Position numbers and translations under genes: made by a program
Shown: positions 36,635 through 48,227 of the stretch, piece by piece
How positions within the stretch are numbered: the stretch's first letter is position 1
Layout: each line of letters begins with the position of its first letter
NCBI RefSeq assembly: GCF_025399195.1
Contig: NW_026252114.1
Coordinates: forward strand, 1 to 64,000
Origin: Umbelopsis ramanniana AG
Lineage: Eukaryota; Mucoromycota; Umbelopsidomycetes; Umbelopsidales; Umbelopsidaceae
Reading direction: 5' to 3'
DNA: 64,000 nucleotides
Notes under the pieces: model-generated
Told to the model about the DNA's origin: nothing
The model's input: the letters and a program-made list of their open reading frames with translations, nothing else
The model's database searches: none

Positions 36635-37663
36635 ATGAGTGAGACACCTGTAGAATTGAGAGGTACATATAATAGCTTCCACCTTGAGGCATTTTAAAAC
36701 ATCGCCGTCTTGCAGTTTGCTAAATCAACCATTCTATACAGAATCTAAAAAGCGACCTGCTCCCGCTTCAGAATCGTCAACGTTTGACGACCTCAAAATA
36801 CAAGACGATAGTATACTGCACAAACACAGCGATCGAGAAACATGTCCAGACTGTAAAAAGAGCGCAATGTACTTTTGCTACCGGTGCTTCAAGCCATCGA
36901 CTATTAGTGAGGGTCATATCCCGCAGTTAGAACTCCCAATACCAATGGATGTGTAGGTACTACAGAATATTGCAGATCGACCTACAACTTTTGATCTAAA
37001 CATTCTACCAGTATAAAACATGAACAGGAACTAGATGGAAAATCGACAGCAGCGCACGCAGCAGTTATTGCTCCTCACAATGTCAAAATATACAATTGGC
37101 AATCCATCCCACAATACGAGAACCCTGAAGAAGTGTTGCTCCTCTTCCCTGGACATGTAAGTTAAAATGACCACATCGTTCGTTTTTCGAGATCTCAATC
37201 GCAGAATCTAATCAAGCTACCAACCAATTTTAAGGACGCTCATACACTCGAGGAAATACCGAAAGGGTCGTTCAAAAAATTTGTCGTCATTGATGGAACA
37301 TGGAAGCAGGCTTCAAAAATAGTTCGATTGTCTCCTCAGCTACAAAATGTCCGCAAAGTCACTATAGCGCCGAGGAAGACTTTGTTCTGGCGGTACCAGA
37401 GCTTGAGTGAGAATTACTTGGCGACCATAGAAGCTATATACTACCTTTACCGCGAATATGCAGAGGCATACGAGATGAATGGCAAGCCTTATGATGGAAG
37501 ATACGACAACTTGCTCTTCTACTTCAGATACTTCTATAATTTGATTCAAAGCAAGTACAAAAAGGAGAACAAGAAGTACACTCATCGACAGCGTGAAGGC
37601 TACATTCAGTACGACGACTCAGTTGATGCCAAAGTCGATGAAAACAAGTCTGTAGACGCTTAA
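36635..37663 (+). CDS. DTWD1: tRNA-uridine aminocarboxypropyltransferase, DTWD1 type
   Basis: Predicted to make acp3U in tRNA from S-adenosylmethionine (DTWD1 acts on U20 in animals). Exons 36635-36662, 36742-36952 and 37012-37156 join in phase; the last exon starts at 37204 or 37237 (both acceptors are in phase) and ends at 37663. Features: a short Cys cluster ETCPDCKKSAMYFCYRCF, the segment VLLLFPGHDAHTLEEIP, the DTW signature as VVIDGTWKQA, then RKTLFWRYQSLSENYLATIEAIYYLY, which matches DTWD1 rather than DTWD2. The C-terminus is Lys-rich. In the signature Asp-Gly-Thr-Trp replaces the name-giving Asp-x-Thr-Trp order acceptably. Function follows from the family. Confidence 0.88.
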
Positions 37664-37936
37664 TCTCATATATTGTCCAATATAACCCTGTAATAATAAA
37701 GGAAGTGGGTAGCCAACATTCAATATCAGGATAGTCCAAAAATGCCCGTGGACGCGCATATCTTTGCTTTTTAGATTTTTGATTTAATGTACTGTGCTGT
37801 GGTGTGTCATATTCATAGACCCAAAAACCACACGAGAATGAGAGTTTGCCACAGATGATAATTTTAAAATACCTCTATAGCAATGGAGGTCAACGTTTTA
37901 CATATCCATAATGAACTGAGATAAAAGAAAAATTTT

Positions 37937-39904
37937 CTATAGCAAAAGGTCATCGAACGCATTCGTAGATGGTTTAGTCTGTTGCTGCTGAGCAGGTTGA
38001 CTGGTGAAACTACCAAAGTTGTTCATGGGAGGCTTTGAGGAGGCGTTAGCCCATGAGCTCCACTCTGACGCTGTTGCACTGCTCTTCAATGAATTCATGG
38101 AAGGTCCGACAGTGGGCTTGTTTTGGTTGTTACCTTTTCCGAGGGAATCAAGAGAAACCAAGCTCGATGCTTGGGACCATAAGTCATTGCTCTTTCCTGC
38201 CGTGGTAGCAGGAGGGCTGGAAGGGTTGTTTGCAGTTACATGTTGACCCATGGGTGCCATTGAAGACATATTTTGAGCATTCATTGTGGCAGGAGCTGCG
38301 CTAACATTGGAAGGAGCGGGTGCAAAGCTATCATCGCCAAGAAGATCAAACAAATCGTTGCTTTGAGCAGGCTTGGATGGTGCAGCCACCTTGGAGCTTG
38401 CGGCAGATGGTGCTGTAAATGTATTGGTAGAACTGATGGGGGCGGCGCTTTGGAAATCATCAAAGTCATCTATGGAATGGTAGAGTTAGAATGGGCAAGG
38501 TAAGTCTATGTTATAATCAAACCTTTCTCTTACCATTCGCAACTCCACCAGATGAAAAGGTACCCCATTCATCATCGTCAGCCACGTTGGAAGTGGGCTG
38601 TGTGCTGGTGTGTGAGGTTGTGGGCTCATCAAAATCAAAGAGATTAACCTCTTTAACGGGTTGCTTGGCTGGCTTAGGAGAAACAGCTGAGTTGGTATCC
38701 GAGTTTGCTGTCTTTGTCTTACTCTTGTCGCTTGAATCATCATCTTCAAAAGATCCATCATCATCGTATTTTCCTTTATCGTATGAATCAGAGAAGTCAT
38801 CATCAAAGCCTCCGCCGAAACCACCACTTCCGCTATAACCGCCACCTGCGCTGAAACCACCGTTACCACTGCCACCAGCAGTGTAGCCGGAATCACTGCC
38901 AAAGCCGCCATATCGAGAAGAGCTACCACCGCCACTATAACCACCACCACCGCCCGAAGAGCTAGAAACGGCTGTGTACTTGTTGCGGTTATGCTTGGCC
39001 TTCTTCCTCTCAGCCTTTATCTTCTCCACATCGCTAAGGAGTTCAGCAAGCTCCTTTGCTCGGTTACGAACTGGTGTGTTGTAAACGAGTATCAATCGTC
39101 AAGACTTCCAAATGATAGTATTTCCCAGGGTGCAAATTGCGACATAACATACCATTGATTCCTTGATCTTTACCCTTCTCATCTATGTAGTGGAAATTGC
39201 GTAGTATTTTAATGGTAGCCATATGCGATCTTGCCTCGTCAATGACACGCTCAGCGCCGTTCTTCACCAAATATTCCAGTAAAACGAGTGCCTGAAATTA
39301 ACGATACAAATACCATTTCTTGATCAATCGTCATACTTATGCTTAAATTGTTATCAAATAGCATGTGTTATACGCGTACCTTGTATATCTGTCTCCATTG
39401 TTTAGCTTCTTTCTCGGTGAAGCGTTTGAATAGAGTGGGCATAATCTCGTTAAAGTATTGGCTATACGAAAACATCAAATGTTAAACAGATATCTGCAAG
39501 TGGATGCCCATAGTCAAGTAGTCAGCTTACTAGTTGAAGGTTCCTTGCGCGATTTCCTGCATCAGTGTGCTTGAGGCACCCCAAGGCTCGTTATTCGTCG
39601 CTTCATGAACTTTAGCTTCCATCTCTGTGTAATTCAAGACGACATTGCGTCTATAACATACGACATTAGGTACTTTTATCTTCCTACGTTGTCTCCCGAC
39701 ATGAGATAAGCATGCAACTGAGTCGACTTACACTTTGTTGATGACATCCTTAAAGTGGAAAGATGAGTAAAATTAGAATCCTTAGGTTTAGATTTGGAAT
39801 CATGACACTCCCAGGCGAGAAGGAGTGATTTCATGCTTAGGGTTGCAATGCCTTACCTTGACTTCCCACAAGTCTGGAATCTGGAATTGTGACAATGAAT
39901 TCAT
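37937..39904 (-). CDS. ENTH-domain clathrin adaptor (epsinR/Ent3-like)
   Basis: Epsin-type adaptor that binds phosphoinositides and clathrin machinery. Seven exons join in phase: 39904-39857, 39748-39732, 39650-39531, 39461-39380, 39291-39153, 39070-38534, 38469-37937. The ENTH domain occupies about the first 150 residues: IPDLWEVKDVINKVRNVV, NNEPWGASSTLMQEIA, YFNEIMPTLFKRF, ALVLLEYLVKNGAERV, RNRAKELAELLSD. A long glycine-rich region with Tyr/Phe-Gly repeats follows (about 38780-38965), then an acidic segment, NLFDFDEP and DDFDDFQ, which resemble gamma-ear/GAE binding motifs, and NDLFDLLGDD, a clathrin-box-like motif. This favours the Golgi/endosomal epsinR class over plasma-membrane epsins, as no UIM or NPF was seen. 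The start ATG needs no extra intron. It may cooperate with AP-1 (sigma subunit at 15 kb). Confidence 0.88.
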
Positions 39905-40168
39905 TGGTAAGATGACGAGTCAATGGTTGAATAGCACCGCTGCAAGGAATAGCCACCCCCTCGTAATGCGGCATTTCAAAAATTAATGGCGCACATTTTT
40001 CGTGCCAACAAGTTGAAAGGTTTTTTGTGTGTGAACCGGTTTTATTTTTTTTATACACATTGAACTGCTTGTAAATCAAACAGTTATTTCAAGAACGTTT
40101 GCTTTCCATAAACTATACAAAGGAGATTGCTATTGTTGTGGGAACCAAAGCACATGGAGTGGAGTTTT

Positions 40169-42248
40169 CTAAGCAAGGTAGGTAGAAGCAGAGACATTAC
40201 CACCACGGCCAGTCCAGTTGGTGTGGACCCAGGTACCGGGCTGGTTGAGGAGCTCGTAGGTGTGAGCACCGAAGTAATCACGCTGAGCCTGGAGAAGGTT
40301 GGCAGGAAGCATCTCATGACGAAGACCATCATAGAAGTTAAGAGCAGTGGACAAAGCAGGGGTGGGGATTCCGAGCAAGACAGCGTTGGCGACAACGGCT
40401 CTCCATGACTCTTGAGCCTTGGCAGTGGCCTCCTGGAAGAAGGGGTCGAACAACAAGTTCTCGAGGTCGGGCTTTTGAGTGTAAGCATCCTTGATCTTTC
40501 CAAGGAAGACGGAACGAATGATACAACCACCGCGCCACATAAGAGCAATACCGGCGTTGTTCAACTTCCAGTTGTTCTCCTTGGCAGCTTGACGCATCAA
40601 CATGAAACCTTGAGCATAGGAGACAATCTTGGCAGCATACAAAGCTTGACCGAGTTGGTCCAAGAACTTCTTCTTGTCACCAGTGAACTTGGCGTCCTTA
40701 GGTCCATCGAGGATCTTGGAAGCACGGGTACGCTCATCCTTGAGGGAAGACAAGCAGCGAGCATAGACAGCCTCACCAATGAGAGTGACGGGGATACCAC
40801 GGTCCAAAGAGTCAATGGCGGTCCACTTGCCAGTTCCCTTTTGACCAGCAGTGTCACGGATCTTCTCAACAAGAGGAGAACCATCAGTGTCCTTGAACTT
40901 GAGGATATCACGGGTAATTTCAATCAAGAAAGAGTCAAGTTCTCCCTTGTTCCATTCTTCGAAAACAGCAGCCATCTCGTCGTGGTCCAAACCAAGACCT
41001 TCCTTCATGATTTGATAGACTTCGCAAATAAGTTGCATGTCACCATATTCGATACCGTTGTGGACCATCTTGACATAGTGACCGGCACCAGTTTCACCAA
41101 CCCAGTCGCAGCAAGGTTCGTTATCAGCCTTGGCAGCAATAGCCTGGAAGATGGGCTTGATGGCGGGCCAAGCAGCGTTGGAACCACCGGGCATGAGGGA
41201 AGGACCGTAGCGGGCACCTTCCTCACCACCAGAGACACCGGAGCCAACGAAGAGAATACCCTTCTTCTCGAGCTCTGCAGTGCGGCGGATGGAGTCAGGG
41301 AAGTGAGAGTTACCACCATCAATGATGATATCACCCTCCTCGAGGAAAGGAAGAAGTTGATCAATGAAGTTATCAACGGCATCACCAGCCTTGACAAGGA
41401 GCATGACCTTGCGTGGGCGCTTGAGCTTAGCGCAGAGCTCTTCAATGGAGTGAGCTCCAACGACATTGGTACCTAGTTGAAAGGGAGAATAAAATAAACG
41501 CCGGTTCGTTACACATGACTGTCAAATACTAGTTTTATCGCGATGAAAAGAAAACCCAGTATAAAATGTCGGAGGAAGAATATCGATTACAAATTTAAGC
41601 TGACGAAGTTCGATTGTCTTTGCTGACATAGCATCCCCCGTCCATACGCGCATACACGTTGTAGAAAGAGGAGGAAAGTGACTACTTACCCTTGGCTTCG
41701 TTTTCCAAGAAAGCGTCAACCTTGGAGGTAGTACGGTTGTAAGCACAAACGACGAAACCGTGGTCGTTCATGTTGAGAATCAAGTTTTGACCCTAAATAG
41801 AGAGCTAGAGTTAGAACATGGATGATTCTGAGAGCCCAATGTCAACAACAGTTGAGTGTGGCTAAATTTCGGCGTCACAACCATGAAACATGCGTAAGAG
41901 GTGGTTTTGGCCCTCTTCCCACTTTGGTGACGTTCAACCGGTAGTAGTACCGATGTTGCCGTCGCCATTTGACAATAGCTACAAACTCTGTGCAAACGCC
42001 GAAGACACATAAACGAAGCCAAACCCGCAAGGTTCCATTGGTATGACGGCCGAAAAAAGAATGAAAGACGCTCACCATAACGGCCAAACCGATGAGACCA
42101 ATATCAGCACTGGGAGTAGCATGGATATGACGGGAGAGAGTGTGCAGTCGATTGCTTTAGTTAGGATCGCTACTTTTAAGCACTATGCCATGCTTAACAT
42201 CAAAAATTGGGAAATAAACCATGACACTTACACAGCTTGAGTGGACAT
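40169..42248 (-). CDS. GND1: 6-phosphogluconate dehydrogenase, decarboxylating
   Basis: Third enzyme of the oxidative pentose phosphate pathway: 6-phosphogluconate + NADP+ to ribulose 5-phosphate + CO2 + NADPH. Exons 42248-42232, 42109-42076, 41792-41690 and 41472-40169 join in phase to 485 residues, the standard length. Seen: the nucleotide-binding GLIGLAVMGQNL, NRT, DGGNS, the signature GAGHYVKMVHNGIEYGDMQ, and the C-terminal tail RDYFGAHTYE with HTNWTGRGGN. The catalytic Lys in HYVKMVHN and the Glu in GIEYGDM are present. Two tiny 5' exons (17 and 34 nt) precede a long final exon. Codon use is strongly biased (highly expressed gene), which produces a long antisense frame on the plus strand that is not a gene. 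Confidence 0.98.
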
Positions 42249-42933
42249 ATTGGAAGTAATGTAAAGTTGTTAAGAGAAAAGAGAACAACGCGATTCTCCA
42301 AAATTGATGCTTTGATTACATTTTATGCCGCCCGACGGCAGGGGATTGGATGAGATGAAAGCCCCGGACTGACGTAAGCTTTCACTAAGCTAGGATGATT
42401 TTTTTATGTAGAGAAATCCCCCCAAAATTTCCCGCAGCCTCCCGAAGACGCTTAAAACTGCATGCATTGACTCCGCGAGATATGAAGAACTTGGGACTAT
42501 TTAATGATTCAAGCGTCTACAGCTATCCTGTTTACCATTTTGCAAGATGGGTGCGGATATAAAACGATCAAAGGCTATATCGCTATCCATCATCAACACG
42601 GGACCGTTAAAAATTCAAAAAAAAAAATTATCAAAAGTCCGTAGACTTTGGGGGCGCTGAGTCTCAACTTGGTACGGTGAGCCCATCAAAAAAAAAAGGT
42701 TGGGAATTTGCAATAGATGGTATAAACTCCATATGGAGCGTAGCGGGCATACAAAGCTAAGCTTTCTATTGATGTTGATGATCTTGGTAACAGATTTCGC
42801 AATACAGGAGTTATAAAATAAACGATGGTCAAGTGAAAGGAATGATTTGAAACGGTATATCCTTCTTCCCTTATGGTGGCAAGGTAAGGGTTAGCCCTTC
42901 GGTTCTTCAAAAAGCACGGTGGAAACAAAAAGG
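42249..42933. other. Promoter of GND1 and 3' flank of upstream gene
   Basis: The stretch is the 5' region of the GND1 gene (minus) and the 3' UTR of the next minus-strand gene. Several oligo-A runs occur (42618-42628, 42688-42699). No gene or known site recognised. Confidence 0.5.
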
Positions 42934-45114
42934 TTAATGATATTGATAACCAGGCACTGGGTATGGATTATAAATAATCTGTTGCTGATGTTGAAGCATC
43001 ATCTTTTGGTATTGTGTCGCAGCGAGGTAATCAGAGAAGCTGGAATAGGTGCTCTGCTGACGGTAACAGCGGTAATGCCATTTAAGCTCATTATCTTCAT
43101 TCATAGCCAAAATATGCTCATCCTGATTCTCTTCTGAACAGACCTGCTGTGTGCGACGAAGAGAGCTTTCGCTTTTCCTATGCTTCACGACGTTTTGCGG
43201 CTTGACAGTTAACTTTGGCTCAGCATCTAGTATTATGGGCACGTGGTTTAGTCAAACGGGTCTCATTTGTCATCGCACTGGTGAGCAACTTACCTGAAGA
43301 AAGAGGTGTTTTGACTCTTTGAGGTGATTCGTCGTAGAGTTCTGAAGGAGTGAGTGGCAAATTGGGGGTATCACTTTCGTCGGTGATGGATGAATTGTTG
43401 GATGATATCCTGTTGGAGGTAGGCGATAATTGGGCCCGTTGCTTAACGTGACTGTGATGGTCATTTCTGACACTATCGAAACCTGGCTCAGAAATAGGAG
43501 AAGCGGGCATGGGCGGTAAGTCATTGTCTATGTATCGCCTTCTGGCGTGTGGGTCGCTGCTAAAGCTTTTACTCTTACGCAGAACATTCTCTCTGAGCAT
43601 GCCCTTTTCGCTTTGATGACTGAGCCTGATCTCATTGTTGAGTCGTTTCTTGTGGTGATATTGTACATGGGATGCAGGTGAAACATCACTGATAATTTCC
43701 CGAGATGCATGCGGTGGTCGAACCATTTGTTCAGGGTACGACGGAGCTGTTCCAAGATGATCACGGTTGAATGTCTGGTAAGGACTGGAATAGGCTATAG
43801 GATTAGCTCGGCCACCATGTGGGTTAGCAATAGGCTCGCGGTCATCCATCCTAGGACTCAATTCTTGCATAGAGTGTACGTTCGGTAGACGATGAGTAGG
43901 TGAGGGGTAGTTAATCGGGAGAGTTGGCATAGGGTTGGTGTTCATAATATTAGTGGAGGGAGGAATGTTCTGTAACGAATGGTAGCGACTAGATGAAAAC
44001 AAAGGATGCTGCTGTAGCCTGAAACTCTTGGATCGCATACTGGCCATGCGAGCTTCTGCTCTGTGTCTCTCTTTCATTTTATCAATCATTTCTTGTTGAG
44101 TCTCCGCTGGTGCCTTCTGTTTGTATTTGTTCTGCAACTTCAAATGACTTGGTCTACCAGGCACTTTATGATTATCACGGTATTCATCGTCAGAAGCTTC
44201 AGAGTCTTCGTCTTCTTCAGAGTCAGAAATATCTGAGTCCAGAACGATTGGCGCTTTACGTTTGTCCGCCGACGGAGTAGACTGTCTTTGTGGAGGTAAG
44301 GGCGGTGGTTCCTTTGTGGCTGGCGTTGAGGAAGACAGCGCTGCAGTAATGCTGTTGTAATCGTTTAGCCAGCTATCAGCCCTTGTGTTGGAGGCGAAAG
44401 AGGATCCACCGCCGTATATACTATTGGAACCAAAGACACCGTTAACTCGACAATGGCCGGAAGTGCTTGATGGCTCGTGTGCAAGATTATGTGCCGCGTT
44501 GGCAGCCACGTTTGTTGTGTTTGCCGTCGTGTTGTCTAGTTCTAAGGCGCGAGCTAATTGGAGACTCAAGCTAACATCACTTTGTAGATCATCTATTGTA
44601 AGAATCGCGTCAACAAACATTGTACATCATCAGAACAGATGATCGATTGTTTTGTAGGCGCTAACGAATGGTCATGAACAGTGTTCAGCAAGCTGTTTGG
44701 TTGGTAACAAGCACATGCCAAAGCACGAGTTGATTGACTACTAATCAAATTATTTTTCAAGATACTTCCCTTGACCAAAACGCTATCGCTACTACGACGA
44801 AAGAAAATATTTCGATCGTTTTCATTCGAGTTTTGCACATCTAAACATACAAATATCATACCTAGTGGCTTCCACTTGTTTTCTCCATTCGATTGCACAC
44901 TGAGTTCTCCCAAGATATCATCCATAAGACTGGTGTTCTGGGTATCTGCCTTAGTAGCCAAGGCGAGAACAGCATCAGTATTAGCGACAGTCACTTCTAG
45001 CACATTTTTTTCATCGGCAATTTTCGCAGTCGTTGATATTGGTGGTGCTGGTCTTGTAACTGGTGCAACTGATTTGGATGATTTTGTTTTCTTTCCAAAC
45101 GTAAAAAAGCCCAT
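42934..45114 (-). CDS. Unrecognised low-complexity protein, possible trafficking/signalling scaffold
   Basis: I do not recognise this protein. Exons 45114-44862, 44592-43294 and 43226-42934 join in phase to 614 residues. The N-terminus MGFFTFGKKTKSSKS is basic and carries a Gly2, a possible N-myristoylation site. Further on come DDLQSDVSLSLQLARALELD (an amphipathic, UIM-like helix), a proline stretch EPPPLPPQR that could bind SH3 domains, an acidic stretch DSDISDSEEDEDSEASDDEY, a charged helix QEMIDKMKERHRAEARMASM, and long Ser/Pro/His-rich disorder with RKSKSFSSD-type phosphosites. The C-terminus is Gln/Tyr-rich. No enzymatic domain is visible. Everything beyond composition is inference. Confidence 0.7.
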
Positions 45115-45872
45115 ATGAGTTGGGAGTTGGGCAGTTGAAGAGTACTGTTGGGAAAGGTTATGTGTAAAAAAAACAAAAGCAACGGAGGAAGAAAGTGGGA
45201 AAAGCTAAAAAAAGAGTAGGAGCCGATCAAGGTCGATTTTTGACAGATACTTCATCTGATGAATTTTTGTTTTTTTTTTCCAGTACGAGAGGGCAGTCCG
45301 CATGTCGAGGCCCATGTATCCGTGAAAAAACGTGGGACGCGTTGAACAAATGCGTCATTCCACATTGAGCCGGTACCCACATGAGGGCTTCCAGTCGTCG
45401 CCTTAGCTATTCATCCAATCGGCGCAAGAGTGTATACCATGGTTTAAAGAACGAAAGGCTTTCTACAGTTCACTCCTATTTGAATGTGTAAGTAAATATC
45501 GAAAAAAACTTTTTTAGAAGTATATTGACAGTGGTTGGTTGGTCTCTCTGACATGTGTAACATCCGTGAAAAAGCCATTAGGAGGCATCTAGCGGTCGAT
45601 CCGAAAGAACCACCGACCGCATATCGCCTCTAAAATGACAGTATGCTTGCCGCGGCATGCGTTTGTGTTCTTGTATCACTAAATCGGATGCCGGGGCAGT
45701 AAACATGGTTGAATGTGGTAAGCACATCGTCGGTATACAGACCATTCTGTTCCTTGTGGTTTGCCTGCAATTGGTCAAACCGGGGGGTCTCATCGTCTAA
45801 CTATAACAAACTCATCTGCCATGATGGACTGTACAAACGCGTCTATATATTTATTGATACACTACAAAACGT
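45115..45872. other. Intergenic; possible tiny gene not established
   Basis: This holds the promoter of the gene starting at 45114 and the 3' flank of uS13m. On the plus strand an ATG at 45381 opens a 35-codon basic frame that ends at a perfect GTAAGT donor (about 45487), but no downstream exon convinces. A T-run lies near 45268-45280. Confidence 0.35.
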
Positions 45873-46465
45873 CTAGAAAAATTTGGTATTGAAGAAACGT
45901 TCCAAAGGGGATTGAACACTAGGGAATGATTCAGTTGATAATCTGAAAGACGGCAAAGCAAGGCAACGACGACGGTTAAGGAATTGAAAAGGGGAGCTTT
46001 GAAGGGAGTGAATTGTACTTACGAGCTGAACATTCTTCTTTGAACCCATCTTCCATTCAACTTTTTAGCGGTCTTTGCGTTGTTCCGCGTTCTTTGACCA
46101 CGAACTGGTAAGCTCATAGCATGGCGACGTCCAGCGTAGGTGTTGATGCTACGATGGTGCATGACATGGTCGCGCACTTCTCGCTTAAGATCGGTTTCAA
46201 TGTTCATATTCGCCAATACGTTAGACAAAGAGTTGATTTGTGCTTCCGATAATTCGGCCAGTTTGCATTGTTTGTGAATGGAAAGTTGATCACATATCTT
46301 GCTAGAGCTAGTTGGTCCAATGCCGTAAAAATATTGCAAAGCAGTGCTTTCAAAGACAGAGAGAAAGCAGAATTTAGAAACTGTTAGATTTTAGCTTATG
46401 GCATGGAGTGATGCATACCTCACTAGCTTTCTGTCAGGCAAATTGACACCTAGTAAATGCAGCAT
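45873..46465 (-). CDS. SWS2: Mitochondrial small-subunit ribosomal protein uS13
   Basis: Protein S13 of the mitoribosome small-subunit head, contacting tRNAs and the large subunit. Exons 46465-46419, 46346-46023 and 45942-45873 join in phase to 146 residues, about the length of yeast Sws2 (143). The first exon encodes MLHLLGVNLPDRKLV, the family start (no long presequence). ALQYFYGIGPTSSSKIC is the helix-two-turn-helix signature, and HHRSINTYAGRRHAMSLPVRGQRTRNNAKT is the conserved rRNA-binding loop. The third exon adds a 22-residue tail. If the last intron is kept, a TAA inside its donor ends the protein right after RRMFSS, so a shorter form is possible. Confidence 0.9.
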
Positions 46466-46609
46466 GGTTGTTGTCTTCCTTTATTTTTTTACAAGCAACA
46501 ACACAAATTCAAAAAAGGCCCTGAAGCCACCAAAACCCAGTCACAATACACCACTTTTTTTTTTTTGTGTCTTCGAAAAATTATTACCGCCTCCATTTGA
46601 TTCAACACC

Positions 46610-47813
46610 ATGTCACGGCCAGAACACATTGCGCCTCCAGAAATTGTAAGCGACGGATTATAATTGCTTAGCACTAATGTGACATAATTTTTGAACCTCG
46701 AGACTGACTCACTGTCTCAAATCTTTTAGTTCTATGGCGAGACTGAGGCAGTTAAATACACTGAAAAGTAGGTCTTAACTATGTGCTTGCTTGCCCACTG
46801 AATCTCGCTTGCACGACCGAACCTCTTACTAAAAGTGTTATTCCTATTGTAGCTCTCGAATAGCTGCTATTCAGGCAGAGATGGCATATCGTGCTCTTGA
46901 ATTGCTCAATTTACCAGAAGACGAACCTGCATACATCCTTGATATTGGCTGTGGATCAGGATTGAGTGGCGAGATATTGGAAGAAGAAGGTCATATATGG
47001 GTAGGCATGGATATCGCGCCATCCATGCTAGGTAAGTTTATAAATTTTCAAAACGGAAAGGCAGGGCGATAGCACATGAAATTCCAAAGAAGTGGTTACT
47101 CACGTATTTCCTAAAATGTAGACGTCGCTAAAGAAAGAGAAGTCGAAGGAGATTTGTTCCTCCAGGATGCAGGACAAGGAATGGCTTTTAGACCAGGAAC
47201 ATTTGATGGAGCCATCAGGTATTTAAAGCAAAGAGGAATTTGGGGAAATTCCAGTATTTTACCATATACGGACTCAAATCACTAATTGAAGGAGGGGTTC
47301 CCATACAGTATCTCCGTATTACAGTGGTTATGCAATGCTGACAAACAGATCAATAATCCAAAGGCACGAATCGCAAGGTTTTTCTCAACGTTGTACTCAT
47401 CTCTCCGAAGAGGAGCTCGTGCTGTCTTCCAATTTTACCCAGAGAATGATGATCAAATCCAAATGTTGACAGACACAGCAAGTAAATGTGGTTTTGAAGG
47501 TGGTCTTCTAATTGATTATCCCAATTCCAAGAAGGCCAAAAAGTATTACCTATGCTTATTTGCTGGACAAGCTGATGGACACAAGAACCGCATGCCCACT
47601 GCATTGGGAGAGGATGGCAGCGAGCATCCGGCTGTGGCAAGTGTGGAGTTTGAAAAGCGAAGAATCAAGGAACGTCGACGAAATGACAAGCGCCGACCTG
47701 TCAAAGATAAAAAATGGATCATGCACAAAAAAGAAACGGTGCGAGCAAGAGGCGATCGTGCTGTTGTAGCTGATTCCAAATACACTGGTCGTAAAAGAAA
47801 ACCTCGCTTCTAA
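46610..47813 (+). CDS. BUD23: 18S rRNA (guanine-N7) methyltransferase Bud23/WBSCR22
   Basis: SAM-dependent enzyme that methylates a guanine of 18S rRNA (G1575 in yeast) with Trm112 and is needed for 40S maturation. Exons include 46610-46645, 46730-46767 and one from 46853, then two more ending at 47813. The N-terminus [28 protein letters not shown] is the family start. The SAM site is [12 protein letters not shown], with GMDIAPSML as motif II; the core continues [29 protein letters not shown]. The C-terminal WBS-type tail is very basic ([23 protein letters not shown], ending GRKRKPRF). All phases checked close. It lies head to head with uS13m, 145 nt apart, so two ribosome-related genes share a promoter region. 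Confidence 0.95.
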
Positions 47814-48227
47814 ATAATCAATAAAACAGAATGCTGAAGTATTTATTCTTGCCAATTGCGGACTATTAACCGAAAATATCTGGGTTTCTCTCCCAGAAAT
47901 AGCACTTCACCCACTCATTCATCTGCTGCCTCTGTTATTTTTTTTTTATTTTTAATCCTTTTCTTTTAAGCTATAGGATCTTCCTCTTTATCTCAACCAC
48001 TACTTTACTCAAGACAGTTTGTTGGTCGACCAGGATCTTCTTGTTTAATTTTTGTGGTTGAACTATAACTTGATCAATACCCATTTTTGCCCTAATTTCT
48101 TCGGCTTCTATTTTTTTTCTTCTGTTTACTACTGTTCGTCCTTTTTCTCTCAGCTTACCGCCTTCTGATTTTCATCCCATCAATCTGCATTCTCTAATTT
48201 CGAATTTAGCCATTTGCTGACTTCGCA
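47814..48227. promoter_or_regulatory. Pyrimidine-rich promoter/leader of chitin synthase gene
   Basis: After the BUD23 3' end the plus strand becomes strongly pyrimidine-rich (about 47930-48185) with long T and CT runs, the usual look of a fungal core promoter and 5' leader of a well expressed gene. Confidence 0.5.

Noticed and set aside
40412-41476. 354-codon open frame on the plus strand
   Set aside because: It lies exactly antisense to the GND1 coding exon. Strong codon bias of that highly expressed gene removes stops on the opposite strand; the translated product is low in aromatic residues and has no family resemblance.
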